From: an uncultured Spirochaetaceae bacterium
Lineage (GTDB): Bacteria > Spirochaetota > Spirochaetia > Sphaerochaetales > Sphaerochaetaceae
Length of the DNA stretch: 64,000 nucleotides
Assembly: GCA_944392965.1 (NCBI GenBank)
Contig: CALXYM010000004.1
Location: 1 to 64,000 of the forward strand
Reading direction: 5' to 3'
A program made the position numbers and the translations under genes. The notes under the pieces were generated by a model. That model saw only the letters and a program-made list of their open reading frames with translations. It was not told where the DNA came from and searched no databases. Each line of letters begins with the position of its first letter. Positions within the stretch are counted from its first letter, which is position 1. Positions 17,180-27,124 of the stretch are shown one piece after another.

Positions 17180-19054
17180 ATGAACGTGATGAACATACTA
17201 AGCGTTGAAAACCTCGAGAAAACAGTCAAAGACGAGCCTCTGTTTACATCTCTCACGTTCGGACTTGAGAAGGGAGAGAAGGTAGGCATCGTCGGAAAGA
17301 ACGGTACGGGTAAAAGCACCCTGTTGAAAGTACTTGCAGGCATGATGGTCCCGGATGAAGGAAATATAAGCATTAAAAACGGGATGGATATCTCCCTGCA
17401 GGAACAGAACGTATCTTTTGAGGATGATGACAGCGTAGAGGATTATCTTTTCGCCTCCCGCTCAGAAAAGGTAGGAAAATTGAAAGAGTATTATGATTCC
17501 CTACGCGAGGAGAACGGAAAGAAGCAGATGGCCCTCTTCGAGGAAGTCGAGAAGAAAGGACTTTTCGAGGTCGAAAGACGCTATTACGCCCTTCTTACGG
17601 AATTTGAAGTACCTGTGACAAAAGAGACGAAGGTAAAACAGATGTCAGGAGGAGAGCAGAAAAAGATGGCCCTAGCAAGGGCTCTTGCCCCAGAGAGCGA
17701 CATAATTCTTCTAGATGAGCCTACGAACCATCTGGATATCAAGACGATTGAGAAAATGGAGGACATGCTAAGGGATGAGAACATAAGCGCGATCATCGTG
17801 ACACATGACAGGCATATACTGGACAGCGTATGCACCACGATATTTGAACTCGACAGATCATCCTTCTATCGTCATCCAGGTTCCTATTCATCCTATCTCG
17901 AAAGAAAGGCCGTACGGATTGAAATGGCCGAGAAACAGAAGGAGAGGATGGAGAACGTACTGAGAAGGGAGCTTAAATGGCTTTCCAGAGCACCGAAGGC
18001 AAGAACGGGAAAAGACAAGGGAAGGATAGAAAGGGCCGAGGAGCTGAAAAAAGCACAGAACACTCCCGTCACGGAGAAGAAGATAAGAGAGTTCTCAAGT
18101 GAAAAGAGGAGACTGGGTAAGAAGATCCTTGAGGTCGAGAACATAAGCAAGAGCTATGAGAACAGGGAACTTTTCTCCTCATTCTCATTCATCTTCGAGA
18201 AGAACATGAAAATAGCCCTAGTCGGAGATAACGGATCTGGAAAGAGTACATTCCTAGATGTGATTACAGGTTTCACAGCCCCTGACAGTGGGCGCGTTGA
18301 TATCGGGGTGAACACCGTATTCGGATATTACGATCAGAAATCGAGACTTTTAAATGAGAACAAGAGTGTCCTTGAATATATATCTGATATCGGAGAGAAC
18401 ATCGAGCTGAGTGCGGATGAGAAAGTAAGTGCCGCAAGATTCCTGGAACTCTTCGGCTTTCCTCAGGCGATGCACCGCGCCCCCATCGCACTTCTCTCAG
18501 GAGGAGAGAAAAGAAGGCTCTATCTTATTTCACGTCTTGTGGCAAATCCTAACTTTCTGATCTTGGATGAGCCGACAAATGATCTTGATATCGACACGAT
18601 GGAGGCCCTTGAGGACTATATATCCTCTTTTGCAGGTCCCGTCCTGATCTGTTCCCACGACAGAACTTTCTTGAACATCACAACCGAGACTACCCTCTTT
18701 ATAAAGGATGGGAAGATAAGTTACCACGCCATACCCTACTCCGTTTTTGCAGAGGAAGAGAGGGAAAGGGAGAGATGTGAACGGAGGAAAGAGGAGCAGA
18801 AACCGGCAGAAGTAAAACAGAAGAAAGAAGAGAAGAAAAAGCTCTCCTTCAAGGAAATGAAGGAGTATGAGAGCCTGAGTGTGGAAATCGAGATACTGGA
18901 AAAGGAAATCTCTGATATAGAGGCCTCTTTCTCCACTATAGACACGAGGGACTATGAGAAACTTCTAAAAGCCCAGAACGAGTATGAGGAGAAAAATAGA
19001 ATTCTAGAAGAGAAGATTGAACGATATCTTGAATTAGATGAGAGAGCTAATTAG
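17180..19054 (+). CDS. ABC-F family ATPase (Uup-like)
   Basis: 624-residue soluble protein with two ABC domains and no membrane segment. Walker A GKNGTGKST and GDNGSGKST; signatures MSGGEQKKMALARAL and LSGGEKRRLYL; Walker B IILLDEPTNHLD and FLILDEPTNDLD. The linker between domains is the charged P-site-tRNA-interaction region, and the C-terminus (about 540-624) is a Lys/Glu-rich coiled coil as in Uup. ABC-F proteins act on the ribosome; some give antibiotic protection, and the subtype here cannot be fixed. No strong ribosome site at the first ATG; an in-frame ATG lies three codons later. Confidence 0.92.
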   Translation: MNVMNILSVENLEKTVKDEPLFTSLTFGLEKGEKVGIVGKNGTGKSTLLKVLAGMMVPDEGNISIKNGMDISLQEQNVSFEDDDSVEDYLFASRSEKVGKLKEYYDSLREENGKKQMALFEEVEKKGLFEVERRYYALLTEFEVPVTKETKVKQMSGGEQKKMALARALAPESDIILLDEPTNHLDIKTIEKMEDMLRDENISAIIVTHDRHILDSVCTTIFELDRSSFYRHPGSYSSYLERKAVRIEMAEKQKERMENVLRRELKWLSRAPKARTGKDKGRIERAEELKKAQNTPVTEKKIREFSSEKRRLGKKILEVENISKSYENRELFSSFSFIFEKNMKIALVGDNGSGKSTFLDVITGFTAPDSGRVDIGVNTVFGYYDQKSRLLNENKSVLEYISDIGENIELSADEKVSAARFLELFGFPQAMHRAPIALLSGGEKRRLYLISRLVANPNFLILDEPTNDLDIDTMEALEDYISSFAGPVLICSHDRTFLNITTETTLFIKDGKISYHAIPYSVFAEEERERERCERRKEEQKPAEVKQKKEEKKKLSFKEMKEYESLSVEIEILEKEISDIEASFSTIDTRDYEKLLKAQNEYEEKNRILEEKIERYLELDERAN

Positions 19055-19514
19055 AACTATCATCATTGCTTATGAGGACAGCATCACTTGCCTTCGTGCT
19101 TATATGCTTTCTCAGATAGGGAGTAAGACCTAAAAATGTCTTTTTGAACTCCTCCTCACTTTCTTTCAAAGCCGCCTGCCATACTGGAGCAAATCCAGGA
19201 GAGTTCATACTCAGCCTCTCGGACGCCGTCTGATAGACATCAAGCCTCTGCATCTCCTTTCTACCCGGCTTCTGGCTCATGGTATTCAGACTTATCCTCA
19301 GATTCTCATTCTGTTTTTTGAGTTCGGCGTTCTCCTCTTTCAGCTTGTTAAGGCCCTCGCTCTCAAGTTCCATACGATCCTGGAGCATCCTCCTATATTT
19401 CTCAACTTCTTCCTTCGCGGCCTTTTTCTGGGCACTGCTTTTAGAAAGGAGGGCAACAGAAAGAACAACCGCCACTGCAAGGCCTACGATGAGCCCGACA
19501 ACAAAATCATTCAT
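19047..19514 (-). CDS. Membrane-anchored coiled-coil protein
   Basis: 155 residues, no recognised family. One N-terminal membrane helix (VVGLIVGLAVAVVLSVALL) leads into a long Lys/Glu-rich coiled coil (about 28-80), then a polar C-terminal domain. The design resembles RmuC-like or septum-associated anchors, but no motif supports a function. It overlaps the ABC-F end by 8 nt on the opposite strand. Confidence 0.65.
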   Translation of the reverse strand: MNDFVVGLIVGLAVAVVLSVALLSKSSAQKKAAKEEVEKYRRMLQDRMELESEGLNKLKEENAELKKQNENLRISLNTMSQKPGRKEMQRLDVYQTASERLSMNSPGFAPVWQAALKESEEEFKKTFLGLTPYLRKHISTKASDAVLISNDDSSN

Positions 19515-19590
19515 GATAAAATTGTAATAGAAAAAAGAAGGAAAGGAAATATTTAAGTTTCAGAGAATAACTGATACTTTTTAAGGAAAA

Positions 19591-21207
19591 TCAGGAATCT
19601 ATAGTCTCCTCTTTCCAAGAAACGATATTCCTTTCCTTTCTGGAAAAAACAATCCCCAAAAGATGTATTTTACGTCCTTTCTCTACGAACTTCTCATAAT
19701 ATTTTTTCCTCTTAATCTGCGAAAGAGCGTCATCAGAATCTCCATCCAATTTCAATTCGATAATATAGAATATATCGTCAGCCACAGAGATTCTTATATC
19801 AATCCGGCCATTATTTGTCCTCTCCGCTTCAACAGAAAACCCGGTAGCCAAGGTATAAGAGAAAAAAGCCGTCTGAAAATTCACCTCGTGTTCCAATCTC
19901 AAATCATAAGGAAATTTTAAGAACACTGCCTTATAAGCCTCAACCATTCCCCTAGTATCCTCTCCAAACATCGCCATCCTAAGGTTATCTATGCTCTGCG
20001 TATTCAGAAAAAGTCCATATACCGAGGTAAGGATCGAGGCGTTCATCGCATCAGAAACCTCGTAATTAGGATATGAAAGAACAAAATATGCACCTTCTTT
20101 TCTTCTATATGAAAGATACCCCGCCTGTAAAAGATAAGAGTATATCGAATCTTCATCACACGTATCGGAAAAAAGAGTACTTGCTTCAAAACTGCTTATA
20201 CTGTTTTCACTTATCAGGAACTCTTTCTTCTCCTTAAATAGCTGAGGATATCTTCGTATTATATCTCTTACAATCTTCTGAGCTCCTGTTTCTATCCAGA
20301 AATTATTAAACACACAATCATTATTAAAGAAACTACCAATCGAAACCGGATTGTATACAGAGACATCACTATCCATGGAAAAACGATATCCATCGTAATA
20401 TTCTTTCACTTTCTCTCTAAATGCTGTTTGTAATCTACGATCAAAAATAGAATTATCACTATAATATTTCTCAAAATATGAAGAGAAATATAAATCCAAT
20501 TCATCGTCGGTATAACCACAGATCGCAGCATATTCGGCTCTATCTGTCATATCGATTAAATTATTCAGTTTTGAGAAAATTGAAACCTGAGAGAATCTGG
20601 TAATCCCTGTGATGAAACAGAATTTTATATCACTAATTCTAGCCTTGAGAACACTATAAAAACTCTCAAGACGAACACGTATATCCTCAAAAATACTGTT
20701 ATTTATGCTATCAAGTAATGGATAATCATATTCATCAACAAGTATGACAACCTGTTTCCCGAATTTCTCAGAAATAGAGGAAATCAGATAATTCAGCCAT
20801 GATGAAGGAGAAACGGCATCAAAAGGGAAAGACGCCTCTACGCCATATGCTTTTGCTACGGGAAAAACAACGTCCCTCTTAAGAGAATCTAGAAACGCTT
20901 CAAGAGAATATGTAGCTGTATTATTCAGATTAAGCCTTATTACAGGAAATCTTTCAAAAGAATATTCTTCATATATATAAAGCCCCTTGAATAGATCCTT
21001 ATTTCCTGAAAACAGATTGTATAGGATATCCACCAACAGGCTCTTACCCTGCCTACGGGGACGAGAAAGAAACCAATATTTTGATTCACTCCCATTTTCT
21101 ACAAGAGAATAGATATATCTAGTTTTATCGACATATAGATATCCCCCTCTTATTAACTCAGAAAAGGGTCTTGAATCTACAGTAATCGGCTTCAGTTTGT
21201 TATCCAT
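19591..21207 (-). CDS. AAA-ATPase-like / PD-(D/E)XK nuclease family protein
   Basis: 538 residues. The N-terminal AAA-ATPase-like domain has YVDKTRYIYSLV, the P-loop-like SRPRRQGKSLLVDIL and the Walker B VVILVDEYDYPLLD. The C-terminal part ends in a PD-(D/E)XK-type nuclease fold with DIRISVADDIFYIIELKLDG. This family is highly multi-copy in Treponema, Bacteroides and other gut bacteria; function is unknown, possibly mobile or regulatory. It stands alone. Confidence 0.88.
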   Translation of the reverse strand: MDNKLKPITVDSRPFSELIRGGYLYVDKTRYIYSLVENGSESKYWFLSRPRRQGKSLLVDILYNLFSGNKDLFKGLYIYEEYSFERFPVIRLNLNNTATYSLEAFLDSLKRDVVFPVAKAYGVEASFPFDAVSPSSWLNYLISSISEKFGKQVVILVDEYDYPLLDSINNSIFEDIRVRLESFYSVLKARISDIKFCFITGITRFSQVSIFSKLNNLIDMTDRAEYAAICGYTDDELDLYFSSYFEKYYSDNSIFDRRLQTAFREKVKEYYDGYRFSMDSDVSVYNPVSIGSFFNNDCVFNNFWIETGAQKIVRDIIRRYPQLFKEKKEFLISENSISSFEASTLFSDTCDEDSIYSYLLQAGYLSYRRKEGAYFVLSYPNYEVSDAMNASILTSVYGLFLNTQSIDNLRMAMFGEDTRGMVEAYKAVFLKFPYDLRLEHEVNFQTAFFSYTLATGFSVEAERTNNGRIDIRISVADDIFYIIELKLDGDSDDALSQIKRKKYYEKFVEKGRKIHLLGIVFSRKERNIVSWKEETIDS

Positions 21208-21501
21208 GATCGCATTATAGAACAGAACAAAAATATTTCCCGCTTATTGTTAGATGTTATGAGCACAATATGCCTTTTACTACTTGGTTTCTTTGCTATG
21301 ATGTAGCTTTTAATATCTAAGGCAATCCTCGTTATAGGATATATTGAAATACATATTCACCATAAAAAGGAACAGGAATATTACCTAAAAAGAAAATGCA
21401 AGAGATCAGCCTCCAGCTTTATGGATTCGGTTTTGTGCCAGACTTGCCTATATAACAATACAATTAATTTTCAGGGATTTCTTTTTTTTATAAAAAGTGA
21501 A

Positions 21502-21584
21502 TGCCCAGAACGAGACTCGAACTCGTACGGCCTTACGGCCAAAGGATTTTAAGTCCTTTGTGTCTACCATTCCACCACCTGGGC
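21502..21584 (-). tRNA. tRNA-Leu (anticodon TAA)
   Basis: Type II tRNA of 83 nt: acceptor GCCCAGG paired with CTGGGC, A discriminator at 21502, D arm GGTGGAATGGTAGACA, anticodon arm GGACT-TAA-AATCC, an extended variable arm GGCCGTAAGGCC and T arm GAGTTCGAGTCTC. The 3' CCA is not encoded (next bases TTC). TATAAA about 12 nt upstream may be its -10. Confidence 0.95.
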
Positions 21585-21703
21585 ATGACACTTCGTTTAT
21601 ATTAGTTAGAAATTACAAAAAAAGGAAGTGGGGATTGTTATTTTTTCATTCTTTTTTCTTTTATTTTATCATAGAAATGTATGAGGTTCTGATAACGAAT
21701 AAG

Positions 21704-21738
21704 AAAAAACGGCATCCCCAATTAAAGGAGAATGCCGC
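21704..21738 (-). terminator. Intrinsic terminator after the small membrane protein gene
   Basis: Minus strand: GCGGCATTCTCC / GGGGATGCCGT hairpin followed by six T residues, 35 nt downstream of the gene ending at 21773. Confidence 0.85.
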
Positions 21739-21772
21739 AATACTTAAATGAAAAGATATTTCAGGGTATTAA

Positions 21773-22132
21773 TTAACCAATGATCTTGGAAGAGAGGGAA
21801 AGCACATCGTCCTCGATCTTAGCATTTTCCTTTTTCAAGAACCATTTATAAAGAGGATAAGTTGTGGCTACTCCCGCAATACCGAATATGCCGATGACAA
21901 TTCCAAGAATGAAGAACGACGAAGTAAGCATTGTAAGGCACATGCCGATTCCAAGAACAAGAGCGAATACTATGCCATACATGATCGCCGGTATGGTCGC
22001 ATTCCTCTGTGCGTTTCTCACAATCCTTTTTAGGCGCTCGTAATCGCTTTCCTCGGATGCGAATTCCTTGCGTATTCTCTTCGCGTCTTCTACCTCTTTT
22101 AAAGAGTATGAATAGTTGGTTTTGTTTTCCAT
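21773..22132 (-). CDS. Small membrane protein, unknown
   Basis: 119 residues; Glu/Lys-rich N-terminus with a possible amphipathic helix (KEVEDAKRIRKEF), then two membrane helices (PAIMYGIVFALVLGIGMCL and FFILGIVIGIFGIAGVATT). The ATG at 22132 is chosen over one seven codons upstream because AAGGAGA sits 7 nt before it. It follows the two-component system on the same strand and might be its target or sensor partner, but that is only proximity. Confidence 0.7.
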   Translation of the reverse strand: MENKTNYSYSLKEVEDAKRIRKEFASEESDYERLKRIVRNAQRNATIPAIMYGIVFALVLGIGMCLTMLTSSFFILGIVIGIFGIAGVATTYPLYKWFLKKENAKIEDDVLSLSSKIIG

Positions 22133-22203
22133 GTTTTTCTCCTTGATATCCATACCCTATAACTCAATTATTGCTGAAACAGCTTTACTTTGTTACAAAA
22201 ATA

Positions 22204-23271
22204 TTAACGCACGTTAATTTCCAAGGAGAACGTACTACCCTTTCCGACCTCGCTCTCCACTTCTATCCTAAGACCGAGAATATCGGCAATCCTCTTCACC
22301 ATCGCCAGTCCCAGTCCCGTACCATCGGCTTCAGAAGAATTATCTCCTCGATAATACTTGTCGAATATATGATGTATATCATCGCGTGAGATACCAGGAC
22401 CACTGTCTCTTATCGATATCCTATACCTGCCCTCCATGCTTAAAAGTGATATGGAAATACGTCCATTAGGCCTTGTAAACTTAACGGCATTTGATATTAT
22501 ATTGCTTATTGCCAGGCCGAGAAGCTCCCTATCACTCGTAATTGTTATATTCTCCGCTATATCCAGATCAAGGTCTATGTTCTTCTCATCTATCACATCG
22601 ACAAATGGTATAATGCACTCACTCAGAAGATCAGAGAGGGAAAAAGAGACGTTTGTACTGTAAATCTCCCTGTTCTCTAGCCTAGTGAGTTTCAATACGC
22701 TGGTTGCGAAAGCTGAAAGTTTTTGACTGGCATTCATTATTCCATGTATGTATTCCTTCTCCTTTTCCTCTTCAAGTCCTCCCATATCAAGAAGCTGGGC
22801 ATAATTCTGTATCACGGCGATAGGAGTCTTGATCTCATGGGAGATATTGGATGTGAAGTCATCCCTGAGACTCTCGACTTTCCCCAGCTCCTTTGCCACC
22901 ATGTTCAGGCCATCTTCTATGAGATCATACTCACTGCGTATGCTCTTCTTCTCTTCGGTATAAGAGAAATCCCCATTCATCAACCGGTTTTCCCTTTCTA
23001 TGATACGCTTTAAGGGCCGTCGTACAAACAGGTAGTTATATATGGCACAAAGAAGAAGAAATATGAAAGAGAGGAAAAGCAGGTTGAAGAAAGTCTTTAT
23101 AGCTGCATCTGAGATATTCTCCTCTGTCAGGATATCATAATCAATCGTACGTCCAAATACGCCAAGGAATATCATGAGAGAACAAGTCGAAACGAAAAGA
23201 ATGGCCGCAATAAAGAGTGTATAACGGAGAGCCGAGTACAGACGTATCCTTTTTTTATCATCCTGCGTCAC
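22204..23271 (-). CDS. Sensor histidine kinase
   Basis: 355 residues. Two membrane helices (about 15-38 and 62-85) flank a short periplasmic loop, then HAMP-like linker, HisKA with the phosphorylatable His145 in SNISHEIKTPIA, and HATPase_c with N, G1 (DSGPGIS) and G2 (GTGLGLAMVKRI) boxes. The start overlaps the response-regulator stop (ATGA), indicating a co-translated pair. The signal is unknown. Confidence 0.95.
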   Translation of the reverse strand: MTQDDKKRIRLYSALRYTLFIAAILFVSTCSLMIFLGVFGRTIDYDILTEENISDAAIKTFFNLLFLSFIFLLLCAIYNYLFVRRPLKRIIERENRLMNGDFSYTEEKKSIRSEYDLIEDGLNMVAKELGKVESLRDDFTSNISHEIKTPIAVIQNYAQLLDMGGLEEEKEKEYIHGIMNASQKLSAFATSVLKLTRLENREIYSTNVSFSLSDLLSECIIPFVDVIDEKNIDLDLDIAENITITSDRELLGLAISNIISNAVKFTRPNGRISISLLSMEGRYRISIRDSGPGISRDDIHHIFDKYYRGDNSSEADGTGLGLAMVKRIADILGLRIEVESEVGKGSTFSLEINVR

Positions 23272-23939
23272 TTCAATACCGCCTTATAGCCAAGACCATG
23301 CACGGTTTGAATCTCAAATGATTTTGCCTCCTTCGTCTTTTCTCTGATACGGGTGATGAATACATCTACCGTACGCAGTGTCGCATCGCTGTCTATCGAC
23401 CAGAACTCCCCCATCAGAGCAGAACGGGTAAACGTCTTTTTCGGATAAGAAAGAAGTTTATAAAGCAGATCAAACTCCTTACCTGTAAGTCTTATCTCCT
23501 CTCCGTTCACATACGCGGCTCGCTCCTCCTCGTCCATCACGAAATCTGAAAGCTCAATCCTCTTCTCATTCTTTATCGAGGCCCGTCTCAAGAGTGCTGA
23601 TATCCTCAAATCAAGCTCTTCCAGGATTATAGGCTTGACCATGTAATCATCCACACCATCTTTAAAGCCCCTGGTTTTTGCTTCTATATCATCACGGGCG
23701 CTTATGAAAAGAATGGGAATGTCTTTATCAGCTTCCCTCAACATCTTGAGAAATTCAAAACCATCGACATTCTTCATCATTATATCGCTGACTATCAGAT
23801 CAACACTGTTTCCATATAGAATATCCCAGGCCTCTCCGACAGAGGATGCACTGAAAACCTCATACCCCTTTCTTTTAAGAAAAGCGGATGCCGTACTATT
23901 TAGCTCCCTGTCATCTTCTACCAGGAGAATCTTGTTCAT
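23268..23939 (-). CDS. OmpR/PhoB-family response regulator
   Basis: 223 residues: receiver domain with acidic pocket (Glu8/Asp9/Asp10), phosphoacceptor Asp52 (LIVSDIMM) and conserved Lys near 103 (DDYMVKP), then a winged-helix DNA-binding domain (ending IQTVHGLGYKAVLK). Pairs with the downstream kinase. GGAGGTC lies before the ATG. Confidence 0.96.
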   Translation of the reverse strand: MNKILLVEDDRELNSTASAFLKRKGYEVFSASSVGEAWDILYGNSVDLIVSDIMMKNVDGFEFLKMLREADKDIPILFISARDDIEAKTRGFKDGVDDYMVKPIILEELDLRISALLRRASIKNEKRIELSDFVMDEEERAAYVNGEEIRLTGKEFDLLYKLLSYPKKTFTRSALMGEFWSIDSDATLRTVDVFITRIREKTKEAKSFEIQTVHGLGYKAVLK

Positions 23940-24126
23940 TATCTGACCTCCTTAAAGCGTCAGATTAAATTATACCAGACTATATTGCTAATTTGTTTCA
24001 TATACAGAGCCCAGAATTATAAAAAATTTAATTTATATGTTTTCGGATAATCGGACCTCTGATGTTCCAGTATGAGATTATCAGATCTTCTGGAAAAAAA
24101 GGGGAAAAGATGTAATTATCTGTGAT

Positions 24127-24897
24127 ATGGAAATACTGGACTCACATTTTCACCTCTACTCAATGCAGAAAAGAGGATTGAATACGACATTACCAGATAC
24201 GCTTATTGGAATCGAAGTTGGAACAGAACCATACGATTATGAAGAAAGGCGAAAACTCATTGCCAATGGAATTGACTACTCCCATGCTGCTGGCCCATGG
24301 TGTGTCGCAAATGAAAATTATAAAGGAGCAAAGAACACCACAGAAGATATCGCTTTGTGCTTTAATAAATACAAGGGAACGTTCCTTGGGGAGATAGGAC
24401 TAGACTATCACTGGATGTACGGAACAAAAGAGGAGCAGAAGGCACTATTCATTGCTCAACTGGATCTGGCAGAGGAGCTTGAACTGCCAGTCATCATTCA
24501 CAGCAGGGACGCAGATGAGGATCTAGTGGATATTCTGAAATGCAGGACTTTCAACCATTCAGGGATAATGCACTGCTTCTCATCTGGGCCAGAGGTCATG
24601 GAGGTAGCACTCGAAAGAAACCTCTATATCTCTTTTGCAGGGAATGTCACATATAAATCTAATGTGAAGATACAGCAATCTGCAAAACTCGTCCCTACCG
24701 ACAGAATTCTTTATGAAACAGACAGTCCGTATCTTGCTCCTGTTCCAATGAGAGGGAAACCGTGCCATCCTGAATATACGGAATACACATCGGCCTTTCT
24801 CGCAGAATTAAGAGAAGAAAGCACCGATGAGCTGAAAAAAAAGGCAATAGAGAATTTTAAAAGACTTAAAGCGCTTTCCGCAGGTTCTCTCTTATAA
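24127..24897 (+). CDS. TatD family metal-dependent hydrolase
   Basis: 256 residues; TIM-barrel hydrolase with metal ligands in DSHFHL, GEIGLDYHW, IIHSRDAD, MHCFSSG and ETDSPYLAP, as in TatD DNases. Somewhat divergent at the N-terminus (the canonical DTHxHL is DSHFHL). No ribosome site is visible; a TAATTA lies about 8 nt before the ATG, so the mRNA may have little or no leader. Role probably in DNA or nucleotide turnover. Confidence 0.9.
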   Translation: MEILDSHFHLYSMQKRGLNTTLPDTLIGIEVGTEPYDYEERRKLIANGIDYSHAAGPWCVANENYKGAKNTTEDIALCFNKYKGTFLGEIGLDYHWMYGTKEEQKALFIAQLDLAEELELPVIIHSRDADEDLVDILKCRTFNHSGIMHCFSSGPEVMEVALERNLYISFAGNVTYKSNVKIQQSAKLVPTDRILYETDSPYLAPVPMRGKPCHPEYTEYTSAFLAELREESTDELKKKAIENFKRLKALSAGSLL

Positions 24898-25516
24898 GGC
24901 TGTTCCAATCAGGGGAGAAAACGATATATGGTTCGATAGCCTCAAGCGCTGCGGCATCAAGATATGTCACGGCGATCTGAGGGCTATCAAGAGTTCGTAA
25001 AAAGGATATAGTCTCGCTCAGGCATAAAGTTATTATCACACCATCTCCTACCCTCTGCTGGAAAAGACCATGATCCGCCCTTCCGATCTCACTCTCATAA
25101 GAAACAGCATTAAGATCCGAAATCCTTGAGTTAAGGTAATCAAGAATCTCCACTTCCTTATCATCGGTGGAATCATAAAGGTATGTCACATCACTTCCAA
25201 GATTCGTGGCATATGGTTCGATCAGTGATTCTGGATCATATTCCATTTCATATACATTCTCTTTATCTAATCCGATTACGGAATGATTAATAATAAAATC
25301 AGCATTATTTAAAGAATTATCATCAGGATTTACCACTACTTTGGTCCTGTAATACAAAGTAAGTGCCGAGGGCTTCGATAATTCCTCTATATAATTAGAA
25401 TCGAGATTTCCCACAAAAAACACGACAAGCGGTCTTGAAAAAAAGAAAATGATAAAAAAAAGAACAAGAGCGAATAAAATAGATGTTATCGCAATAATGG
25501 TTTTATTCTTTTTCAT
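24866..25516 (-). CDS. Single-pass membrane protein, unknown
   Basis: 216 residues from the ATG at 25516. Lys-rich start, one strong membrane helix (TSILFALVLFFIIFFF), then an extracytoplasmic domain of about 180 residues with no recognised motif. A perfect TATAAT is 16 nt upstream of the start; no ribosome site. The 3' end overlaps the TatD gene by 32 nt. Confidence 0.65.
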   Translation of the reverse strand: MKKNKTIIAITSILFALVLFFIIFFFSRPLVVFFVGNLDSNYIEELSKPSALTLYYRTKVVVNPDDNSLNNADFIINHSVIGLDKENVYEMEYDPESLIEPYATNLGSDVTYLYDSTDDKEVEILDYLNSRISDLNAVSYESEIGRADHGLFQQRVGDGVIITLCLSETISFLRTLDSPQIAVTYLDAAALEAIEPYIVFSPDWNSLIRENLRKAL

Positions 25517-25623
25517 GGCAAAAATAATGGCATTATAACGGGCAAAATGCAACAACAGGTTGCCTTAAAACACTATATTAAGTAAAATCTTATCGATTTA
25601 CAAAGCTAAGGAGGCTTTTCTAT

Positions 25624-26622
25624 ATGATCAACTATAAGGAGTTAGGTCTTGTAAACACCAGGGACATGTTTGCAAAGGCCGTTAAGGGCGGCTATGCTAT
25701 TCCAGCATACAACTTCAATAACATGGAGCAGATGCAGGCGATTGTTCAGGCCTGTGTCGCAACAAAGAGTCCTGTAATCCTTCAGGTATCAAAAGGTGCA
25801 AGGGATTATGCGAATATCAATATCTTAAGGAACATGGCACGCGGTGTCGTGGAATACGCACATGAGCTTGGCTGCGATATTCCAATCGTTCTTCATCTTG
25901 ACCATGGTGACAGTTTCGAGACATGTAAGGACTGCATTGACAACGGATTCTCATCCGTGATGATTGATGGCTCTCACCTTCCTTATGATGAGAACGTCGC
26001 CCTTACAAAGAAGGTTGTCGACTATGCCCACCAGTTCGATGTCACAGTAGAGGGAGAGCTCGGAGTTCTTGCAGGAATCGAGGATGAGGTGCACAGCGAG
26101 GTAAGCCACTATACAAGACCGGAAGAGGTTGAGGACTTCGTGTCCAAGACAGGAGTGGACTCACTTGCCATCAGCGTAGGTACAAGCCATGGCGCATATA
26201 AGTTCACACCGGAGCAGTGCACGAGGAATGCGGACGGCATTCTCGTTCCACCAGAGCTCAGATTCGACATCCTTGCAGAGATTGAGAAGAGACTTCCTGG
26301 ATTCCCAATCGTTCTTCATGGATCATCATCCGTTCCTCAGGAGTATGTAAAGATGATCAACGAGCACGGTGGAAAGCTCAAGGACAGCGTCGGCATTCCA
26401 GAGGAGCAGCTGAGAAAGGCGGCAAAGAGCGCCGTATGTAAGATCAATATCGACAGTGACGGACGCCTTGCTATGACAGGAACCATCAGGAGAATCTTTG
26501 ATGAGAAACCAAGTGAGTTCGACCCGAGAAAGTATCTCGGACCAGCAAGGGATGCTCTCAAGGAGATGTACATGCATAAGAACATCGACGTTCTTGGTTC
26601 TGCAGGTCACGCTTTAGACTGA
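25624..26622 (+). CDS. fba: Class II fructose-bisphosphate aldolase
   Basis: Zinc-dependent aldolase of glycolysis and gluconeogenesis, 332 residues. Zinc and substrate sites are visible: AIPAYNFNNMEQMQAIV, VLHLDHGDS (near 91-97), VEGELGVLAG, SVGTSHGAYKF and VLHGSSSVP. An AAGGAGG site precedes the ATG. Probably highly expressed. Confidence 0.96.
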   Translation: MINYKELGLVNTRDMFAKAVKGGYAIPAYNFNNMEQMQAIVQACVATKSPVILQVSKGARDYANINILRNMARGVVEYAHELGCDIPIVLHLDHGDSFETCKDCIDNGFSSVMIDGSHLPYDENVALTKKVVDYAHQFDVTVEGELGVLAGIEDEVHSEVSHYTRPEEVEDFVSKTGVDSLAISVGTSHGAYKFTPEQCTRNADGILVPPELRFDILAEIEKRLPGFPIVLHGSSSVPQEYVKMINEHGGKLKDSVGIPEEQLRKAAKSAVCKINIDSDGRLAMTGTIRRIFDEKPSEFDPRKYLGPARDALKEMYMHKNIDVLGSAGHALD

Positions 26623-26645
26623 TCAACTCAGATCACTGGATTTCA

Positions 26646-26671
26646 AAGGCAAGGGTGAGAACTCTTGCCTT
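26646..26671 (+). terminator. Hairpin after fba
   Basis: AAGGCAAG - loop - CTTGCCTT, 24 nt downstream of fba, followed by TAATTATTTC, a weak U tract; the small gene behind it may be partly read through. Confidence 0.5.
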
Positions 26672-26693
26672 AATTATTTCAGAGGAGAGTGAA

Positions 26694-26981
26694 ATGGATT
26701 TTGCATTTCTGATAATGTCGGATGGGAAAACGGATTCAGCAAAAGAGATGGCATCGATCTGCTCGGGACAGTTCACGATAGCAAATGTAAACGACATAGA
26801 GGACGCAAGAAAAGTTGCAGCTGAAATGGAAAGAAAAGGTGTCGGTTGCATAGAGCTCTGCGGAGCTTTTGGGCAAGAAGGATGCAAGGCCGTCATAGAA
26901 GCGACAGGAGGAAGGATTCCAGTTGGATATGTCATACACCTTCCCCAGCAGGATGAGTTGTTTAAAAAAGCCTTTTCATAA
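26694..26981 (+). CDS. DUF6506-like protein
   Basis: 95 residues. The region GVGCIELCGAFGQEGCKAVIEA and IPVGYVIHLPQ matches small proteins I know as DUF6506; function unknown. The ATG at 26694 has GAGGAG 8 nt upstream and begins the family homology (MDFAFLIMSDG); a longer frame upstream lies inside the fba terminator and is not used. Confidence 0.7.
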   Translation: MDFAFLIMSDGKTDSAKEMASICSGQFTIANVNDIEDARKVAAEMERKGVGCIELCGAFGQEGCKAVIEATGGRIPVGYVIHLPQQDELFKKAFS

Positions 26982-27025
26982 TCGTAAAAATATACGTATT
27001 ATAATAAAAAGGATTTCTATCTACT

Positions 27026-27054
27026 TTGACATTAAGTTTTTAGTATGGTAATAT
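27026..27054 (+). promoter_or_regulatory. Promoter of the infC-rpmI-rplT operon
   Basis: TTGACA (27026-27031), exactly 17 nt, TAATAT (27049-27054). The leader of about 65 nt holds a GTGTG/CACA hairpin and an AAGG-CCTT stem followed by T residues just before the ribosome site, where L20-type autoregulation would be expected. Confidence 0.75.
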
Positions 27055-27124
27055 TCTTTTCCGTGTGTGGAAACACATAGACTTTTTATGGTTTTTAAGG
27101 TTTATGCCTTTTTGAGGAGTTTTT